From Bacillus cereus group sp. RP43 (lineage in GTDB: Bacteria > Bacillota > Bacilli > Bacillales > Bacillaceae_G): DNA of 64,000 bases. The stretch lies in the NCBI RefSeq assembly GCF_040459645.1, contig NZ_JARVHQ010000001.1:3286001-3350000 (forward strand), written 5' to 3'. Every line of letters starts with the position of its first letter. Position 1 is the stretch's first letter. The notes under the pieces were generated by a model. It was not told the DNA's origin. It ran no database searches and saw only the letters and a list, made by a program, of their open reading frames with translations. This document shows positions 17,892-26,454 of the stretch, piece after piece. Both the position numbers and the translations under genes were made by a program.

Positions 17892-19066
17892 ATGAACAAT
17901 TCGAGCATAAATTAGAAGAAGCATTAAATGATACTGTAACAATTCCTACTAGTGTTTTGAAGAAAAAAGAACTTGCTTTTGAAGAAATTAGAAAAAGTAA
18001 GAAACAAAAACAAACATCTTCTCATAAAAAAATAATTGCAGCGATGATAGCAGGGTTAACGATTGTTGGAGCAAGTGTTGGAGTTGGCGTGTATGGTGAT
18101 TCAGCATTAGCTGTAGTAAAGAAATTCTTCTTTGCGAAAGATCAGGGAGTTCAAAAGGCGGCAGATAATGGATATATGCAAAAAGTAGATGAAAATAATG
18201 TGATGAAAGATAATGGTGTTACAATCCAAATTAAAAATATACTCTATGATAAATCTAAAATAGCAGTTTCTTTAAAATTAAAATTTGAAGATAAAAGTCT
18301 AATAAGTAAAGTGACAGATATAAGAATGAAGTATGATTTAACGGATGATAAAGGACGATATATAGAGAAGGCGGAATACACAGAAGGATTAACAAGTGAA
18401 AATAATAAGATTTTAGCAGGTAGCGAATGGAGTATTCAAGCAGGTGAAGAAGAGGGAGAAATAACTTATAATTTAATATTCCATCCTATGAATTCAATTG
18501 ATAACATTGATAGTCTAAACTTTAATATTAGTTCTATATCTTTGTTTGCGCCATTAGAAAATAAAGATATTTCTTACAGGACAGAAGCAGAATCTCAATC
18601 AAATACTGTAAAAGAAGATATAGAAGTTTTGCATAAGAATGGTATGCAACTTAATAAGGAAATTCAAGGGAAGTGGCAAGGGGGAATAAAATTAGACTCG
18701 AAGTTTAAAGGAAATCAAGAGATTCATTTTGTGCCTAAACAACAACCTGAGTCTGTAAAAATAGTGTCTGCTGAAGTACTACCAACAGGGACGAATATCA
18801 CATTTGAACGTGATTCTTCTGGTGATGATGAAGAAATAAAACGTCAGATAAAAACAATTGATAGTGTAATTCTTATGGATGAAAAAGGGAAAACATATAA
18901 GTCAACGTTGAAGGGGTACTCAAGTGCTGGGGATAATGGGAAAACAATTAAAGTAAAAACGTTTGATGTTACTACTTTTGATAATGTGAATCATTTTAAA
19001 ATATTATTAAAAGATGTTGATGGAAAAGATATTGTAATCGATTTAGCTCGTGAAGAGAAAAAATAA
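17888..19066 (+). CDS. DUF4179-type membrane anti-sigma factor (transposon passenger)
   Basis: A 392-residue protein: a cytoplasmic N-terminal part (about 1-46) that would bind the sigma factor, one transmembrane helix (about 47-68, IIAAMIAGLTIVGASVGVGVYG) and a large extracellular region of about 320 residues with the DUF4179-like block DNGVTIQIKNILYDKSKIAVSLKL. Overlap with the sigma gene makes an anti-sigma role very likely. The inducing signal is unknown. A terminator follows at 19077. Confidence 0.88.
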   Translation: MNEQFEHKLEEALNDTVTIPTSVLKKKELAFEEIRKSKKQKQTSSHKKIIAAMIAGLTIVGASVGVGVYGDSALAVVKKFFFAKDQGVQKAADNGYMQKVDENNVMKDNGVTIQIKNILYDKSKIAVSLKLKFEDKSLISKVTDIRMKYDLTDDKGRYIEKAEYTEGLTSENNKILAGSEWSIQAGEEEGEITYNLIFHPMNSIDNIDSLNFNISSISLFAPLENKDISYRTEAESQSNTVKEDIEVLHKNGMQLNKEIQGKWQGGIKLDSKFKGNQEIHFVPKQQPESVKIVSAEVLPTGTNITFERDSSGDDEEIKRQIKTIDSVILMDEKGKTYKSTLKGYSSAGDNGKTIKVKTFDVTTFDNVNHFKILLKDVDGKDIVIDLAREEKK

Positions 19067-19076
19067 AGTATATGTT

Positions 19077-19118
19077 AAAAAACGCAAACTTCTAATCAAA
19101 AGAGGCTTGCGTTTTTTT
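19077..19118 (+). terminator. Terminator of the sigma/anti-sigma operon
   Basis: AAAAAACGCAA ... TTGCGTTTTTTT stem with a long loop, 11 bp after the anti-sigma stop. Confidence 0.8.
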
Positions 19119-19194
19119 AACTAACATTTTTCCACTTTTCCTCATTAACCAATAGAAAGAAAACCGTTTTTTCGTTTTGGGGTGTTATAAAATG

Positions 19195-19212
19195 CTTAAG
19201 TTGATGGGCATG
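19195..19212 (-). repeat. Right terminal inverted repeat of the IS231-type element
   Basis: CTTAAGTTGATGGGCATG, the exact complement of 15532-15549. Confidence 0.95.
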
Positions 19213-19268
19213 CGTTCTAGCCCCAAAGGAAATGGAACGAACATTTCTGGTGAATAAAAATAATACAT
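19213..19268 (-). pseudogene. Severed 5' end of the deacetylase gene
   Basis: The minus strand reads ATG at 19268, then MYYFYSPEMFVPFPLGLER in the frame that continues at 15531 across the element. GGGAGG lies 8 nt before the ATG. The first 11 bp (19213-19223) are the right copy of the target duplication. This fragment has the native start signals but runs into the transposon. Confidence 0.9.
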
Positions 19269-19344
19269 GATAAAAACCTCCCTAAAATTTCATATGTGAT
19301 TCATCTGTACTTTGTTAGAGAAATTCTTATTCCTGAACAAAAAT

Positions 19345-19371
19345 AAGACTGTCCGTAATTAGGACAGTCTT
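19345..19371 (-). terminator. Terminator of the adenylyltransferase gene
   Basis: AAGACTGTCC-GTAATT-GGACAGTCTT stem; the minus strand continues TTATTTTTG. Confidence 0.8.
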
Positions 19372-19385
19372 ACTGATTTATATAC

Positions 19386-20258
19386 TTAATAAATTACTTT
19401 ACTATCTTTCGGTAATTTTCTTACATGCTTTAAATAACTCGTCACTTTGTTATCATCATCTTGCGGATATTGATATTCATAAGTGTTAGCAATTTCGTTC
19501 GCAACTTCTCTAAATAGATCTCCCATTACAAAAAATGACTCCCAAATATTTTCATATTCTGCATTAGAAAATGTCCTTTTAAATTGCTCCCACGTATCTT
19601 TTTCAAGATATTGTTCGAAATACTTCCCAAACTTCCCAGCATTAACTGTAAACTCTGTTTTCATACCAATATACCACTCTAGCATTACAACCAACATATC
19701 TCGCATTGGGCCTTCAAGCATTCCTTTCGCATAAGAAAGTTCCTCTCTCCATAAGCCTTTCCCTACATTTGTACTGCACCACCAAAATTCATTACAGCAA
19801 TCCAAAAACTCTTTTTCTGTAGGCTTTTTTATTAAGTAATCTTTATCGCTTGCTGGCGGAAATTCTCCAATACAATTGTCTTTATCCAGTAGTAATTTAC
19901 TTAAACTATCCTGTCCAATAAATTTATTTATTAAATCCACTGGAACTAGCATTAAATCAATCCGGTTTCCATCCATAAACTGCATTAAATACGGAAATTT
20001 CCCGTCTTCATCTGCTGGAACTAACGACATTTCTTCCGGCATTTGCACAATCATTATTTCTCCAAATCTATGAATCCAACTATGATTACACGTAAAAGAT
20101 TGTATATCTTTTACAACATAAATAATATCATAGTCTTGGAAACAATCTTTTTTCACATTTGGATTCACACGTGACCCATTCATAATGACAGCTCGAATTC
20201 TTTCATCTTCTTTTGCTGTATTTATAATTAAGTCTAGCATTTCTTTTTCAGTTCTCAT
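19386..20258 (-). CDS. Aminoglycoside 6-adenylyltransferase-like protein (AadK family)
   Basis: A 290-residue nucleotidyltransferase. The N-terminal catalytic fold has RAVIMNGSRVNPN and DIIYVVKDI (metal-binding acidic pair in QDYD), followed by NRIDLMLVP, and the helical C-terminal domain has SYAKGMLEGPMRDMLVVMLEWYIG. AadK of B. subtilis (284 aa) adenylylates streptomycin at the 6-position. Chromosomal members are often weakly expressed, so resistance cannot be inferred from sequence alone. Its promoter region once adjoined the intact deacetylase gene. Confidence 0.85.
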   Translation of the reverse strand: MRTEKEMLDLIINTAKEDERIRAVIMNGSRVNPNVKKDCFQDYDIIYVVKDIQSFTCNHSWIHRFGEIMIVQMPEEMSLVPADEDGKFPYLMQFMDGNRIDLMLVPVDLINKFIGQDSLSKLLLDKDNCIGEFPPASDKDYLIKKPTEKEFLDCCNEFWWCSTNVGKGLWREELSYAKGMLEGPMRDMLVVMLEWYIGMKTEFTVNAGKFGKYFEQYLEKDTWEQFKRTFSNAEYENIWESFFVMGDLFREVANEIANTYEYQYPQDDDNKVTSYLKHVRKLPKDSKVIY

Positions 20259-20384
20259 CTATTCCTAACCTCCAATTTTTTATATAAACTTATATTGTTA
20301 TGTATGTTGGAGGTCCTCGGGCTAACTTTGTTACACACGATACATGTTATAATTTTTGAAACATCTTTTTCATTTTCTCTCCTC

Positions 20385-20825
20385 CTATTTTTTTATATCT
20401 ATTCTTCTGAATCGTTCACATACAAGCAATATATCATCAGAAAATTCATGCCCCACTTCATTCAATTTGCTTCTGAAATATCTTTCATGAATCTCCTTCC
20501 AATTTTTATAGCTTTCGTCCCCTTCAGCAATTGCAAACTCTTCTGTAATTTCATTCATAGGTACTATTGTTACTTCAATCGTTTTTACAATTGCTACTGG
20601 ATTTTCATCGTGATCCAAAATAACAGAGTAGTCCTCTGTAGTGGGTAACGGTATATTCTTTAATTCATAGAAGAGATATGCAGAACAAGTTGCCGTTTTC
20701 GTTCCGTCAACTACTTGCTTAGCAAGACGATCTGGGGTATCGCCAAATTTCCATGCACTCACCGATTTTGGTATCTCAGCATCTTTCCAATACTCCGCCC
20801 AATATTGTTGCGCTGCTTCATTCAT
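20385..20825 (-). CDS. ASCH-domain protein
   Basis: A 146-residue protein of the ASCH fold, related to PUA RNA-binding domains. Visible features are AWKFGDTPDRLAKQVVDGTKTATCSAYLFYE at the N-terminal third and AIVKTIEVTIVPMNEITEEFAIAEG, the usual ASCH block; the charged C-terminus ends in CERFRRIDIKK. Related proteins hydrolyse modified cytidine (YqfB) or bind RNA; the role here is unknown. GGGGAGTGA precedes the ATG. Confidence 0.82.
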   Translation of the reverse strand: MNEAAQQYWAEYWKDAEIPKSVSAWKFGDTPDRLAKQVVDGTKTATCSAYLFYELKNIPLPTTEDYSVILDHDENPVAIVKTIEVTIVPMNEITEEFAIAEGDESYKNWKEIHERYFRSKLNEVGHEFSDDILLVCERFRRIDIKK

Positions 20826-20878
20826 TATCTCTCACTCCCCTAAACTCTACTATAAGTGTACTAGACTTTCGAACCGTA

Positions 20879-21550
20879 TCACTCTTTTACGACTGCCATT
20901 ACAAACCCATCGTACCCTTTACTTCCTACAGTTTGAAGCGCAGTAGCACTTACACGTGGCTCTGCAGCTATTAATTCATAGAATCGGCGTATCCCTTGTA
21001 CACGAGGATCTTTACTCGTATTGTCAATAACTTCTCCTTCACGTACTACGTTATCCCCAATAATTACAGTACCAGGGCGTGATAGTTTCAGTGCCCATTC
21101 AAAATAAGCCGGGTTATTTTGTTTATCAGCGTCTATGAAAATAAAATCAAATGGTTCATAATTCTCATTTTCGATTTGCCGTAAAGAATCTAAAGCTAAT
21201 CCTACTCGTACTTCAATTTTATCATTCAAATTGGCACGCTCAATATTGTTACGTGCAATTTCTGCATGTTTTTCATTTGCTTCCAATGTAACAACTCGGC
21301 CCCAAGATGGCAACCCCCTCGCAAGCCATATCGTGCTATATCCGCCTAGAGTACCAATTTCTAAAATGTTATGCGCTCCTTGAATTTGTACTAATAGTTT
21401 TAAAAACTTACCTTGCGTTGGCGATACATCATGTGCCGGCAAATTAGCTGCAGCATTTGCTTGAAGAACTTCTTCTAATGTAGAATCTCTCGGTATTAAT
21501 ACATCACTCACATACTGATCAACAGCCGTCCATTTCTCAATCGTACTCAT
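20879..21550 (-). CDS. SAM-dependent O-methyltransferase (class I, caffeoyl-CoA type)
   Basis: A 223-residue methyltransferase. The SAM loop is LEIGTLGGYSTIWLA, followed by VVTLEANEKHAEIARNNI, the metal/catalytic FDFIFIDADKQN and GTVIIGDNVVREGEV. This matches the small divalent-metal-dependent class that methylates catechol-like or phenolic hydroxyls. B. cereus enzymes of this type act on flavonoids in vitro, as I recall; the natural substrate is unknown. The neighbouring ASCH gene is on the same strand, about 50 bp downstream. Confidence 0.9.
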   Translation of the reverse strand: MSTIEKWTAVDQYVSDVLIPRDSTLEEVLQANAAANLPAHDVSPTQGKFLKLLVQIQGAHNILEIGTLGGYSTIWLARGLPSWGRVVTLEANEKHAEIARNNIERANLNDKIEVRVGLALDSLRQIENENYEPFDFIFIDADKQNNPAYFEWALKLSRPGTVIIGDNVVREGEVIDNTSKDPRVQGIRRFYELIAAEPRVSATALQTVGSKGYDGFVMAVVKE

Positions 21551-21634
21551 GTAAATACCATCCCCTTCAATTTCTCAATGCTTTTCTACCATTCACTTTC
21601 GATTATATCGAAAATTCCGTTTTATATACAAAAA

Positions 21635-21682
21635 AGAAAGAAGGGACATCCACTCCATTACAGAATAGATATCCCTTCTTTG
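21635..21682 (-). terminator. Terminator after the SDR gene
   Basis: AAAGAAGGGAcATC ... GATaTCCCTTCTTT stem; A/T-rich tails on both sides. Confidence 0.75.
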
Positions 21683-21698
21683 TTTATAAATTTATCCC

Positions 21699-22418
21699 TT
21701 ACGGATTAGTAGACCAAAGTCCAGCAGATTTAATAAATGTACGTTTATTTAATTTTAGCTGCGCTACGATAAACTCTGCAATATCTTCCGCTTGCATTAC
21801 TTTATCAGGGTTTCCATCAGTTAATCCTAAGTCTACAGCCATGTCAGTTGCTACTGTACTTGGAGTTAAAGCTGTTACACGAATGTTATGTTTACGAACT
21901 TCCATCGCTAACGATTCTGTTAAGCCAAGAACACCAAATTTAGAAGCACTATATGCACTTGTTACAGGCGCGCCTTTTTGTCCTGCTGTAGATGAAATAT
22001 TAATAATATCACCAGATTGTTGTTCAATCATGCTTGGTAAAGCGGCACGAGTTGCATAGTATACACCCATTAAGTTTACTTGAATGATTTTTTCCCAATC
22101 AGCAACTTCTAGTTCTAAAAACTTACCGAACTTAGAAATGCCAGCGTTATTAATTAAAATATCGATAGATCCTAAACCATTTTTTAACGTTTCAATTGCA
22201 GTAGTCACCTCTTCATATGAAGATACATCAGCAGTCGCAATAACAGCTTTTACGCCTTCTGCTTCTACTTCTTTCGCAACTGCTTTTAAGTTTTCTTCTG
22301 AACGTGCTAAAAGACCTACATTTACGCCTTCTTTCGCTAATGCGATCGCTACAGCACGACCAATACCTCTACCTGCTCCTGTAATTAAAGCATTTTTACC
22401 TTGTAATAATTCTGCCAA
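21699..22418 (-). CDS. Short-chain dehydrogenase/reductase (3-ketoacyl-ACP reductase-like)
   Basis: A 239-residue NAD(P)-dependent SDR: cofactor motif TGAGRGIG, structural NNAG, and the catalytic triad in ISSTAGQKG ... SAYSASKFG (Ser, Tyr, Lys). It resembles FabG paralogs, but it is not in a fatty-acid operon, so the substrate is open. The start is TTG at 22418, 8 nt after AAGGAG; an in-frame GTG at 22427 overlaps that ribosome site. It is a single gene with its own terminator. Confidence 0.9.
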   Translation of the reverse strand: MAELLQGKNALITGAGRGIGRAVAIALAKEGVNVGLLARSEENLKAVAKEVEAEGVKAVIATADVSSYEEVTTAIETLKNGLGSIDILINNAGISKFGKFLELEVADWEKIIQVNLMGVYYATRAALPSMIEQQSGDIINISSTAGQKGAPVTSAYSASKFGVLGLTESLAMEVRKHNIRVTALTPSTVATDMAVDLGLTDGNPDKVMQAEDIAEFIVAQLKLNKRTFIKSAGLWSTNP

Positions 22419-22557
22419 GTATAACACTCCTTAATCTTCTCAGTTGTTTATTATATTAAAAGTGTATCTATGTTTATGTAAAAAGGCAATGATGCACTTT
22501 CATGTGCGTAGGTTACTTATAAGTAACTATAGTAATGGTAAATGCAGTTTTAAAGAA

Positions 22558-22596
22558 AAATAGTGTTAGAAGGTTCTCCTCCTAACACTATTTTTC
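22558..22596 (-). terminator. Terminator of the sensor kinase gene
   Basis: AAATAGTGTTAG / CTAACACTATTT stem. The kinase TAG stop (22590-22588) is built into the arm. Confidence 0.85.
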
Positions 22597-23661
22597 TTCA
22601 TAATTAGGAATACGCACAATAAATTTTGTACCATTTCCTTCCTCACTTTCGGCCTTTATTTCTCCTTGATGAAGATCGAGTACTTTTTTTACAATCGCTA
22701 AACCTAAGCCACTTCCTCCATAAGCACGGTTCCGTGAAGAATCCGCTTTATAAAAACGCTCAAAAATATGTTGTTTCTGTTCTTCTGACATACCAATTCC
22801 CGTATCATGAATACATACTTCTACGAATCCCTCGTGTTCTTTCAACTGAATTGTAATCGTACCACTACTTGGAGTAAATTTAATACTATTATGAATTAAA
22901 TTTATCCATACTTGACTCATACTTTCTTGGTCGGCAATAATGTGCACTTTTTCTAAATCAAGGTCTAACTCAATTTCTTTTTCATCCCAAAGTGGTTCAC
23001 TATTTAATACAACTTGCTTTAACTGCTGATCTAATCGATAAGTCACTCTTTCTGGTACATACTCTTCCGACTCTAAAAGAGTTAGCTTCAGTAAATTTTG
23101 ACTCAGTTTAGATAATCTCGTTGTTTCAGTTTCAATAATGGTAAGGTAATGCTTTCTTTTTTCTTCAGAAAGGTTATTATCTTGTAGCGCTCTAGCAAAT
23201 CCTTTTATAGACGTTAATGGTGACTGTATTTCATGAGAGACATTCGATACAAACTCCTGGCGCAGTTTCTCCATCGCATTCAGTTCATCTGTCATATCAT
23301 TTATACTCTTTACGAGCACCCCAATTTCTCCATCATACTTTTCTTCATTTCGTATTTTTACGGAGAAATCTCCTTTTGTAATTTTTTGTATCGGTTCAAT
23401 AATACTCCAAATCATCGCCTCTCGCTTCGGTCTCATTAAAATTCCGATTAATGTCCAAATAAGAACAATAAAAACAAAGCCCACCATATCACTAATTAGA
23501 AACGTAACAAAAGGAGATACGTTTATTTCAAAAGCTTTCATTATACTGGACGATACAAAAAATGCTATAGACCAAATTATTGTTAGAAAAGAAAAGAGCG
23601 CTATTATCGCCCCTATTACTTTTAACATCTTCACCTTACTCATTCTTTTTCTTTGTCTCAT
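22588..23661 (-). CDS. Two-component sensor histidine kinase (HssS-like layout)
   Basis: A 357-residue kinase with two transmembrane helices (about 12-35 and 48-72), only a short extracellular loop, a HAMP domain, a HisKA box with the phospho-acceptor His in SNVSHEIQSPLTSIKG, and a HATPase (NLIHNSIKFTP, DTGIGM, GGSGLGLAIV). The very short sensor loop suggests membrane or envelope-stress sensing. The start overlaps the regulator stop as ATGA. Its likely partner output is the adjacent BmrA-like exporter. Confidence 0.9.
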   Translation of the reverse strand: MRQRKRMSKVKMLKVIGAIIALFSFLTIIWSIAFFVSSSIMKAFEINVSPFVTFLISDMVGFVFIVLIWTLIGILMRPKREAMIWSIIEPIQKITKGDFSVKIRNEEKYDGEIGVLVKSINDMTDELNAMEKLRQEFVSNVSHEIQSPLTSIKGFARALQDNNLSEEKRKHYLTIIETETTRLSKLSQNLLKLTLLESEEYVPERVTYRLDQQLKQVVLNSEPLWDEKEIELDLDLEKVHIIADQESMSQVWINLIHNSIKFTPSSGTITIQLKEHEGFVEVCIHDTGIGMSEEQKQHIFERFYKADSSRNRAYGGSGLGLAIVKKVLDLHQGEIKAESEEGNGTKFIVRIPNYEEK

Positions 23662-24335
23662 TTACTTACCTCTAAGCGATACCCTAAGCCCCTTATCGTC
23701 CTTATACTAAACTTCGATAGCTCTTCTTGAAACTTTTCACGCAACCGATTAATATGAACGTCTAGCGTGCGTTCATTCCCTTCAAAATCATATCCCCATA
23801 CGTCTTCAATTAATTGCTCTCTTGAACAAGTTCTTCCCGCTTTAGATCCTAATGTAAAGAGCAACTCAAATTCTTTTAGCGGCAGCGTCACCGTTTGTTC
23901 TCCCGCGTTAACTTCAAATGTTTTACGATTTAACAGTACATTCCCAACTTGAATAGATTGCGATACTGTAATTTGGTAACGTTTCAATAAAGCCTTTACT
24001 CTCACAACTAATTCTAAAGGATCAAATGGTTTCACAAGATAATCATCTGTTCCAAGGTGAAATCCTTTTATCTTTTGAGATGTTTCACCTTTAGCAGTCA
24101 GCATAAGAATTGGGATATCATAATATTTTCTTAATTCATAACACAAATCAAATCCATCCATATTCGGCATCATAATATCAAGAATCGCCATATCGACTTT
24201 CACTTCTTCTATTTTTCGAAGAGCATCTAATCCATCAACGGCCTCATATGTTTGAAAACCTTCTCGTTCCAAAAATACAGAAACAAGTTCTCTAATGTGC
24301 GGATCATCATCTACAATTAAAATTTTAGGTATCAA
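23658..24335 (-). CDS. OmpR-family response regulator (HssR-like)
   Basis: A 225-residue regulator with receiver (VDDD, phospho-acceptor in AILDIMMPN, MLTAKGE, KPFDPLEL) and winged-helix domain (ERTLDVHINRLREKF, ending TIRGLGYRLEV). The sequence resembles HssR, but the neighbouring transporter is a BmrA-type exporter rather than HrtAB, so a heme role is not supported. It lies about 86 bp downstream of the exporter gene, with a hairpin in the gap. A direct repeat at 26244-26260 upstream of the exporter is a candidate target. Confidence 0.88.
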   Translation of the reverse strand: MIPKILIVDDDPHIRELVSVFLEREGFQTYEAVDGLDALRKIEEVKVDMAILDIMMPNMDGFDLCYELRKYYDIPILMLTAKGETSQKIKGFHLGTDDYLVKPFDPLELVVRVKALLKRYQITVSQSIQVGNVLLNRKTFEVNAGEQTVTLPLKEFELLFTLGSKAGRTCSREQLIEDVWGYDFEGNERTLDVHINRLREKFQEELSKFSIRTIRGLGYRLEVSK

Positions 24336-24382
24336 GGAATCATATCCTTTCTGCTTAACATACTTTTTAGCACTCTAAAATC

Positions 24383-24415
24383 AACAATCAGTGAAGTTTC
24401 CCCTCACTGATTGTT
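24383..24415. terminator. Stem-loop between the exporter and the regulator
   Basis: AACAATCAGTGA / TCACTGATTGTT, 9-nt loop. On the minus strand only TTGATTTT follows, so termination may be partial and allow some readthrough into the two-component genes. Confidence 0.6.
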
Positions 24416-24421
24416 TTCATT

Positions 24422-26182
24422 CTATAATGCTCCTTCTTTAATTTTCAATTGTTGCATTGCAAATTCACGGTACATGTCATGTGTCCGTAATAACTCATCA
24501 TGTGAGCCACTTCCTGTAAGATTCCCTTTTTCAATAAAGATAATTTTATCTGCATCTACAACAGTAGAAAGTCTATGTGCGATAACTAAAGTCGTTCTAC
24601 CTTTCATTAAGTTATTTAATGCTTTCTGAACAACCGATTCCGATTTACTATCAAGACTTGAAGTCGCTTCATCTAACATAAGGATTTGCGGATTTCGTAG
24701 TAATGCTCGAGCAATCGCAATTCGTTGTCTTTGCCCTCCAGAAAGCTTCACACCACGCTCTCCAACTTCTGTTTCGTACCCACTTGGTAAATCATGAATA
24801 AACGCATCAACATACGCCATCGCCGCTACTTTTTCAATTTCTTCATCCGTCACTTCACCCTCAACACCGTAGCAAATATTATCGCGAATCGTTCCATCAA
24901 TTAACGGACTATCTTGTGAAACGTAACCAATTTGACGTCGCCATGACTGTAATGAATATGCTGTAATTGGTTCTTTCCCTAATTTTATGAAACCACTAGT
25001 TGGCTCATAAAAACGTTCTAACAGCGAGAATAAAGTTGTTTTCCCGCTACCACTTGGTCCTACAATCGCTGTTACTTTTCCAGATTCAATCGTGAAGTCG
25101 ATATTTTTCAACACTTTCTCTTTTTCGTTATACTCAAAATTCACATTTTCAATAACGATCGGCTGCTTCGCATTTGTAACATTCATACCTGTTTCATGAT
25201 CTTCTACTTCATATTCTAAAATCGTATTAATTCTTTCGGTTGCACCAATTGCTTTTTGGAACTGAGTAAAGAACATAGATAACTGACTCATTGGCATAAT
25301 AATTTGAACCAAATACAAAATAAATGCTACAAGTTCACCTGTTGTTAATGCACCGCTAGAAACTCGCATTCCACCATACCCTACGATAATAACAAGTAAT
25401 GCCATTAAAACAAACGACATAACTGGTGAAATTAATGCTTGCACTTTTCCTTCTTTCAAACCAAATCGCAATAATTTTTGGATACCTGTATTCCCTGTTT
25501 CATATTCTCTTTTTTCCGTATTTGAAGATTTCACTAAACGAATTTCTGACAATACTTGTGTTAACACACTTGTAAACGAAGCTGTTTCATCTTGAAGTGC
25601 TTTTGAAATCTTATACATTTTCCGTCCAAGTGGAACTAAAATTAGTACCGATAATGGAATAACCGTTAAAAGTAAAATTGTCATTTTCCAGTCTAAAACA
25701 AATAATACAATTAATGACCCAATAATTGAGATACCGCCTGTTAATAAGTTTGACAAATGCTCAGAAATTAATGTTTTAACAACACCTGTATCATTCGTCA
25801 TACGACTAATTGTATCTCCCGTTCTGTTTTGATCATAATAAGACACTGGTAAAATAAGTACCTTTTTCCACAATCGTTCCCTAAGTCCAGCCACAATTTT
25901 TTGTCCAATATAATTCAGTAAATAAATAGACAATCCCGCAGCAATTGTTTGAATAATAAAGAATGCAATTAATCCAACAATTTGTCCCGTACTAATTGAA
26001 GAAAGTGAAAAATTATCAACTAAACCTTTTGTCAGCATTGGAATAAACAAACTCGCTCCAGTAGAAAGTAAGCTCATTAATAATGCAAAAATAAGAATGC
26101 CTTTCGGTGGATTTGTATCTTGAATAAGACGTAAAAACTGCCTCCAATTCCCTTTTTTCTTTTCTGTATTCCTAACTTCCAT
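24422..26182 (-). CDS. BmrA-like ABC multidrug exporter (half-transporter)
   Basis: A 586-residue protein: six transmembrane helices (about residues 25-310) fused to an ATPase with Walker [11 protein letters not shown]-loop YVSQDSPL, signature LSGGQRQR, Walker [10 protein letters not shown] and switch His in IAHRLST. Length and layout match B. subtilis BmrA (about 589 aa), which works as a homodimer exporting drugs or lipids. The two-component system lies downstream on the same strand, possibly one regulatory unit. A direct repeat and a long inverted repeat sit upstream. Confidence 0.9.
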   Translation of the reverse strand: MEVRNTEKKKGNWRQFLRLIQDTNPPKGILIFALLMSLLSTGASLFIPMLTKGLVDNFSLSSISTGQIVGLIAFFIIQTIAAGLSIYLLNYIGQKIVAGLRERLWKKVLILPVSYYDQNRTGDTISRMTNDTGVVKTLISEHLSNLLTGGISIIGSLIVLFVLDWKMTILLLTVIPLSVLILVPLGRKMYKISKALQDETASFTSVLTQVLSEIRLVKSSNTEKREYETGNTGIQKLLRFGLKEGKVQALISPVMSFVLMALLVIIVGYGGMRVSSGALTTGELVAFILYLVQIIMPMSQLSMFFTQFQKAIGATERINTILEYEVEDHETGMNVTNAKQPIVIENVNFEYNEKEKVLKNIDFTIESGKVTAIVGPSGSGKTTLFSLLERFYEPTSGFIKLGKEPITAYSLQSWRRQIGYVSQDSPLIDGTIRDNICYGVEGEVTDEEIEKVAAMAYVDAFIHDLPSGYETEVGERGVKLSGGQRQRIAIARALLRNPQILMLDEATSSLDSKSESVVQKALNNLMKGRTTLVIAHRLSTVVDADKIIFIEKGNLTGSGSHDELLRTHDMYREFAMQQLKIKEGAL

Positions 26183-26243
26183 TGTCGTTCATCTCCTCGT
26201 TATAAACAAAACTATTATCTCTAAAACTAGAATACGCTATAAA

Positions 26244-26260
26244 TGTAAACTGAATGTAAA
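26244..26260 (-). promoter_or_regulatory. OmpR-type direct repeat upstream of the exporter
   Basis: TGTAAA-CTGAA-TGTAAA on the plus strand, an 11-bp-period direct repeat matching the WalR/PhoP-type consensus, 62 bp upstream of the exporter start. It is likely bound by the regulator encoded downstream, or by WalR. Confidence 0.45.
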
Positions 26261-26342
26261 CACACTTTTTCTATTTTTACAAAATATACATATAAACTCA
26301 TCTTTACAACAAGTGTAAATATCTGATATTATTACCTGGTAC

Positions 26343-26384
26343 TTATTATTCTATGTGAATTATAGACTACACATAGAATAATAA
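26343..26384. repeat. Perfect 15-bp inverted repeat in a divergent intergenic region
   Basis: TTATTATTCTATGTG (26343-26357), 12-nt gap, perfect complement (26370-26384). It lies between the divergent exporter and hydrolase genes. No U-run follows, so an operator is more likely than a terminator. Confidence 0.7.
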
Positions 26385-26454
26385 TAACTGATTTTATCAA
26401 TTAGCTAATTTAAAATACTATATTAATCTCCAGTTATTGAAAGGAGTATCCTTT

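Larger units (their letters stand above)
15532..19212. mobile_element. IS231-type transposon (3681 bp) carrying an ECF sigma/anti-sigma pair
   Basis: Bounded by perfect 18-bp inverted repeats CATGCCCATCAACTTAAG (15532-15549, and its complement at 19195-19212), which match IS231 ends, and by an 11-bp target duplication. It contains an intact IS4-type DDE transposase on the minus strand and, divergently on the plus strand, an ECF sigma factor and its DUF4179-type partner. No internal copy of the terminal repeat separates transposase from passengers, so all three genes move together. A normal IS231 is about 1.65 kb; this resembles the modular IS231/MIC231 cassettes of the B. cereus group that carry passenger genes. 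Confidence 0.92.

Noticed and set aside
22588..24335. Naming this pair HssRS (heme sensing)
   Set aside because: The regulator resembles HssR, but the kinase has almost no sensor domain and the neighbour is not HrtAB.
24383..24415. A bcr1 copy after the exporter gene
   Set aside because: Only the AATCAGTGA / TCACTGATT stem resembles bcr1; the AAAGTTTCACTTTAT end and TTTAT flanks are missing, so it is treated as a stem-loop.
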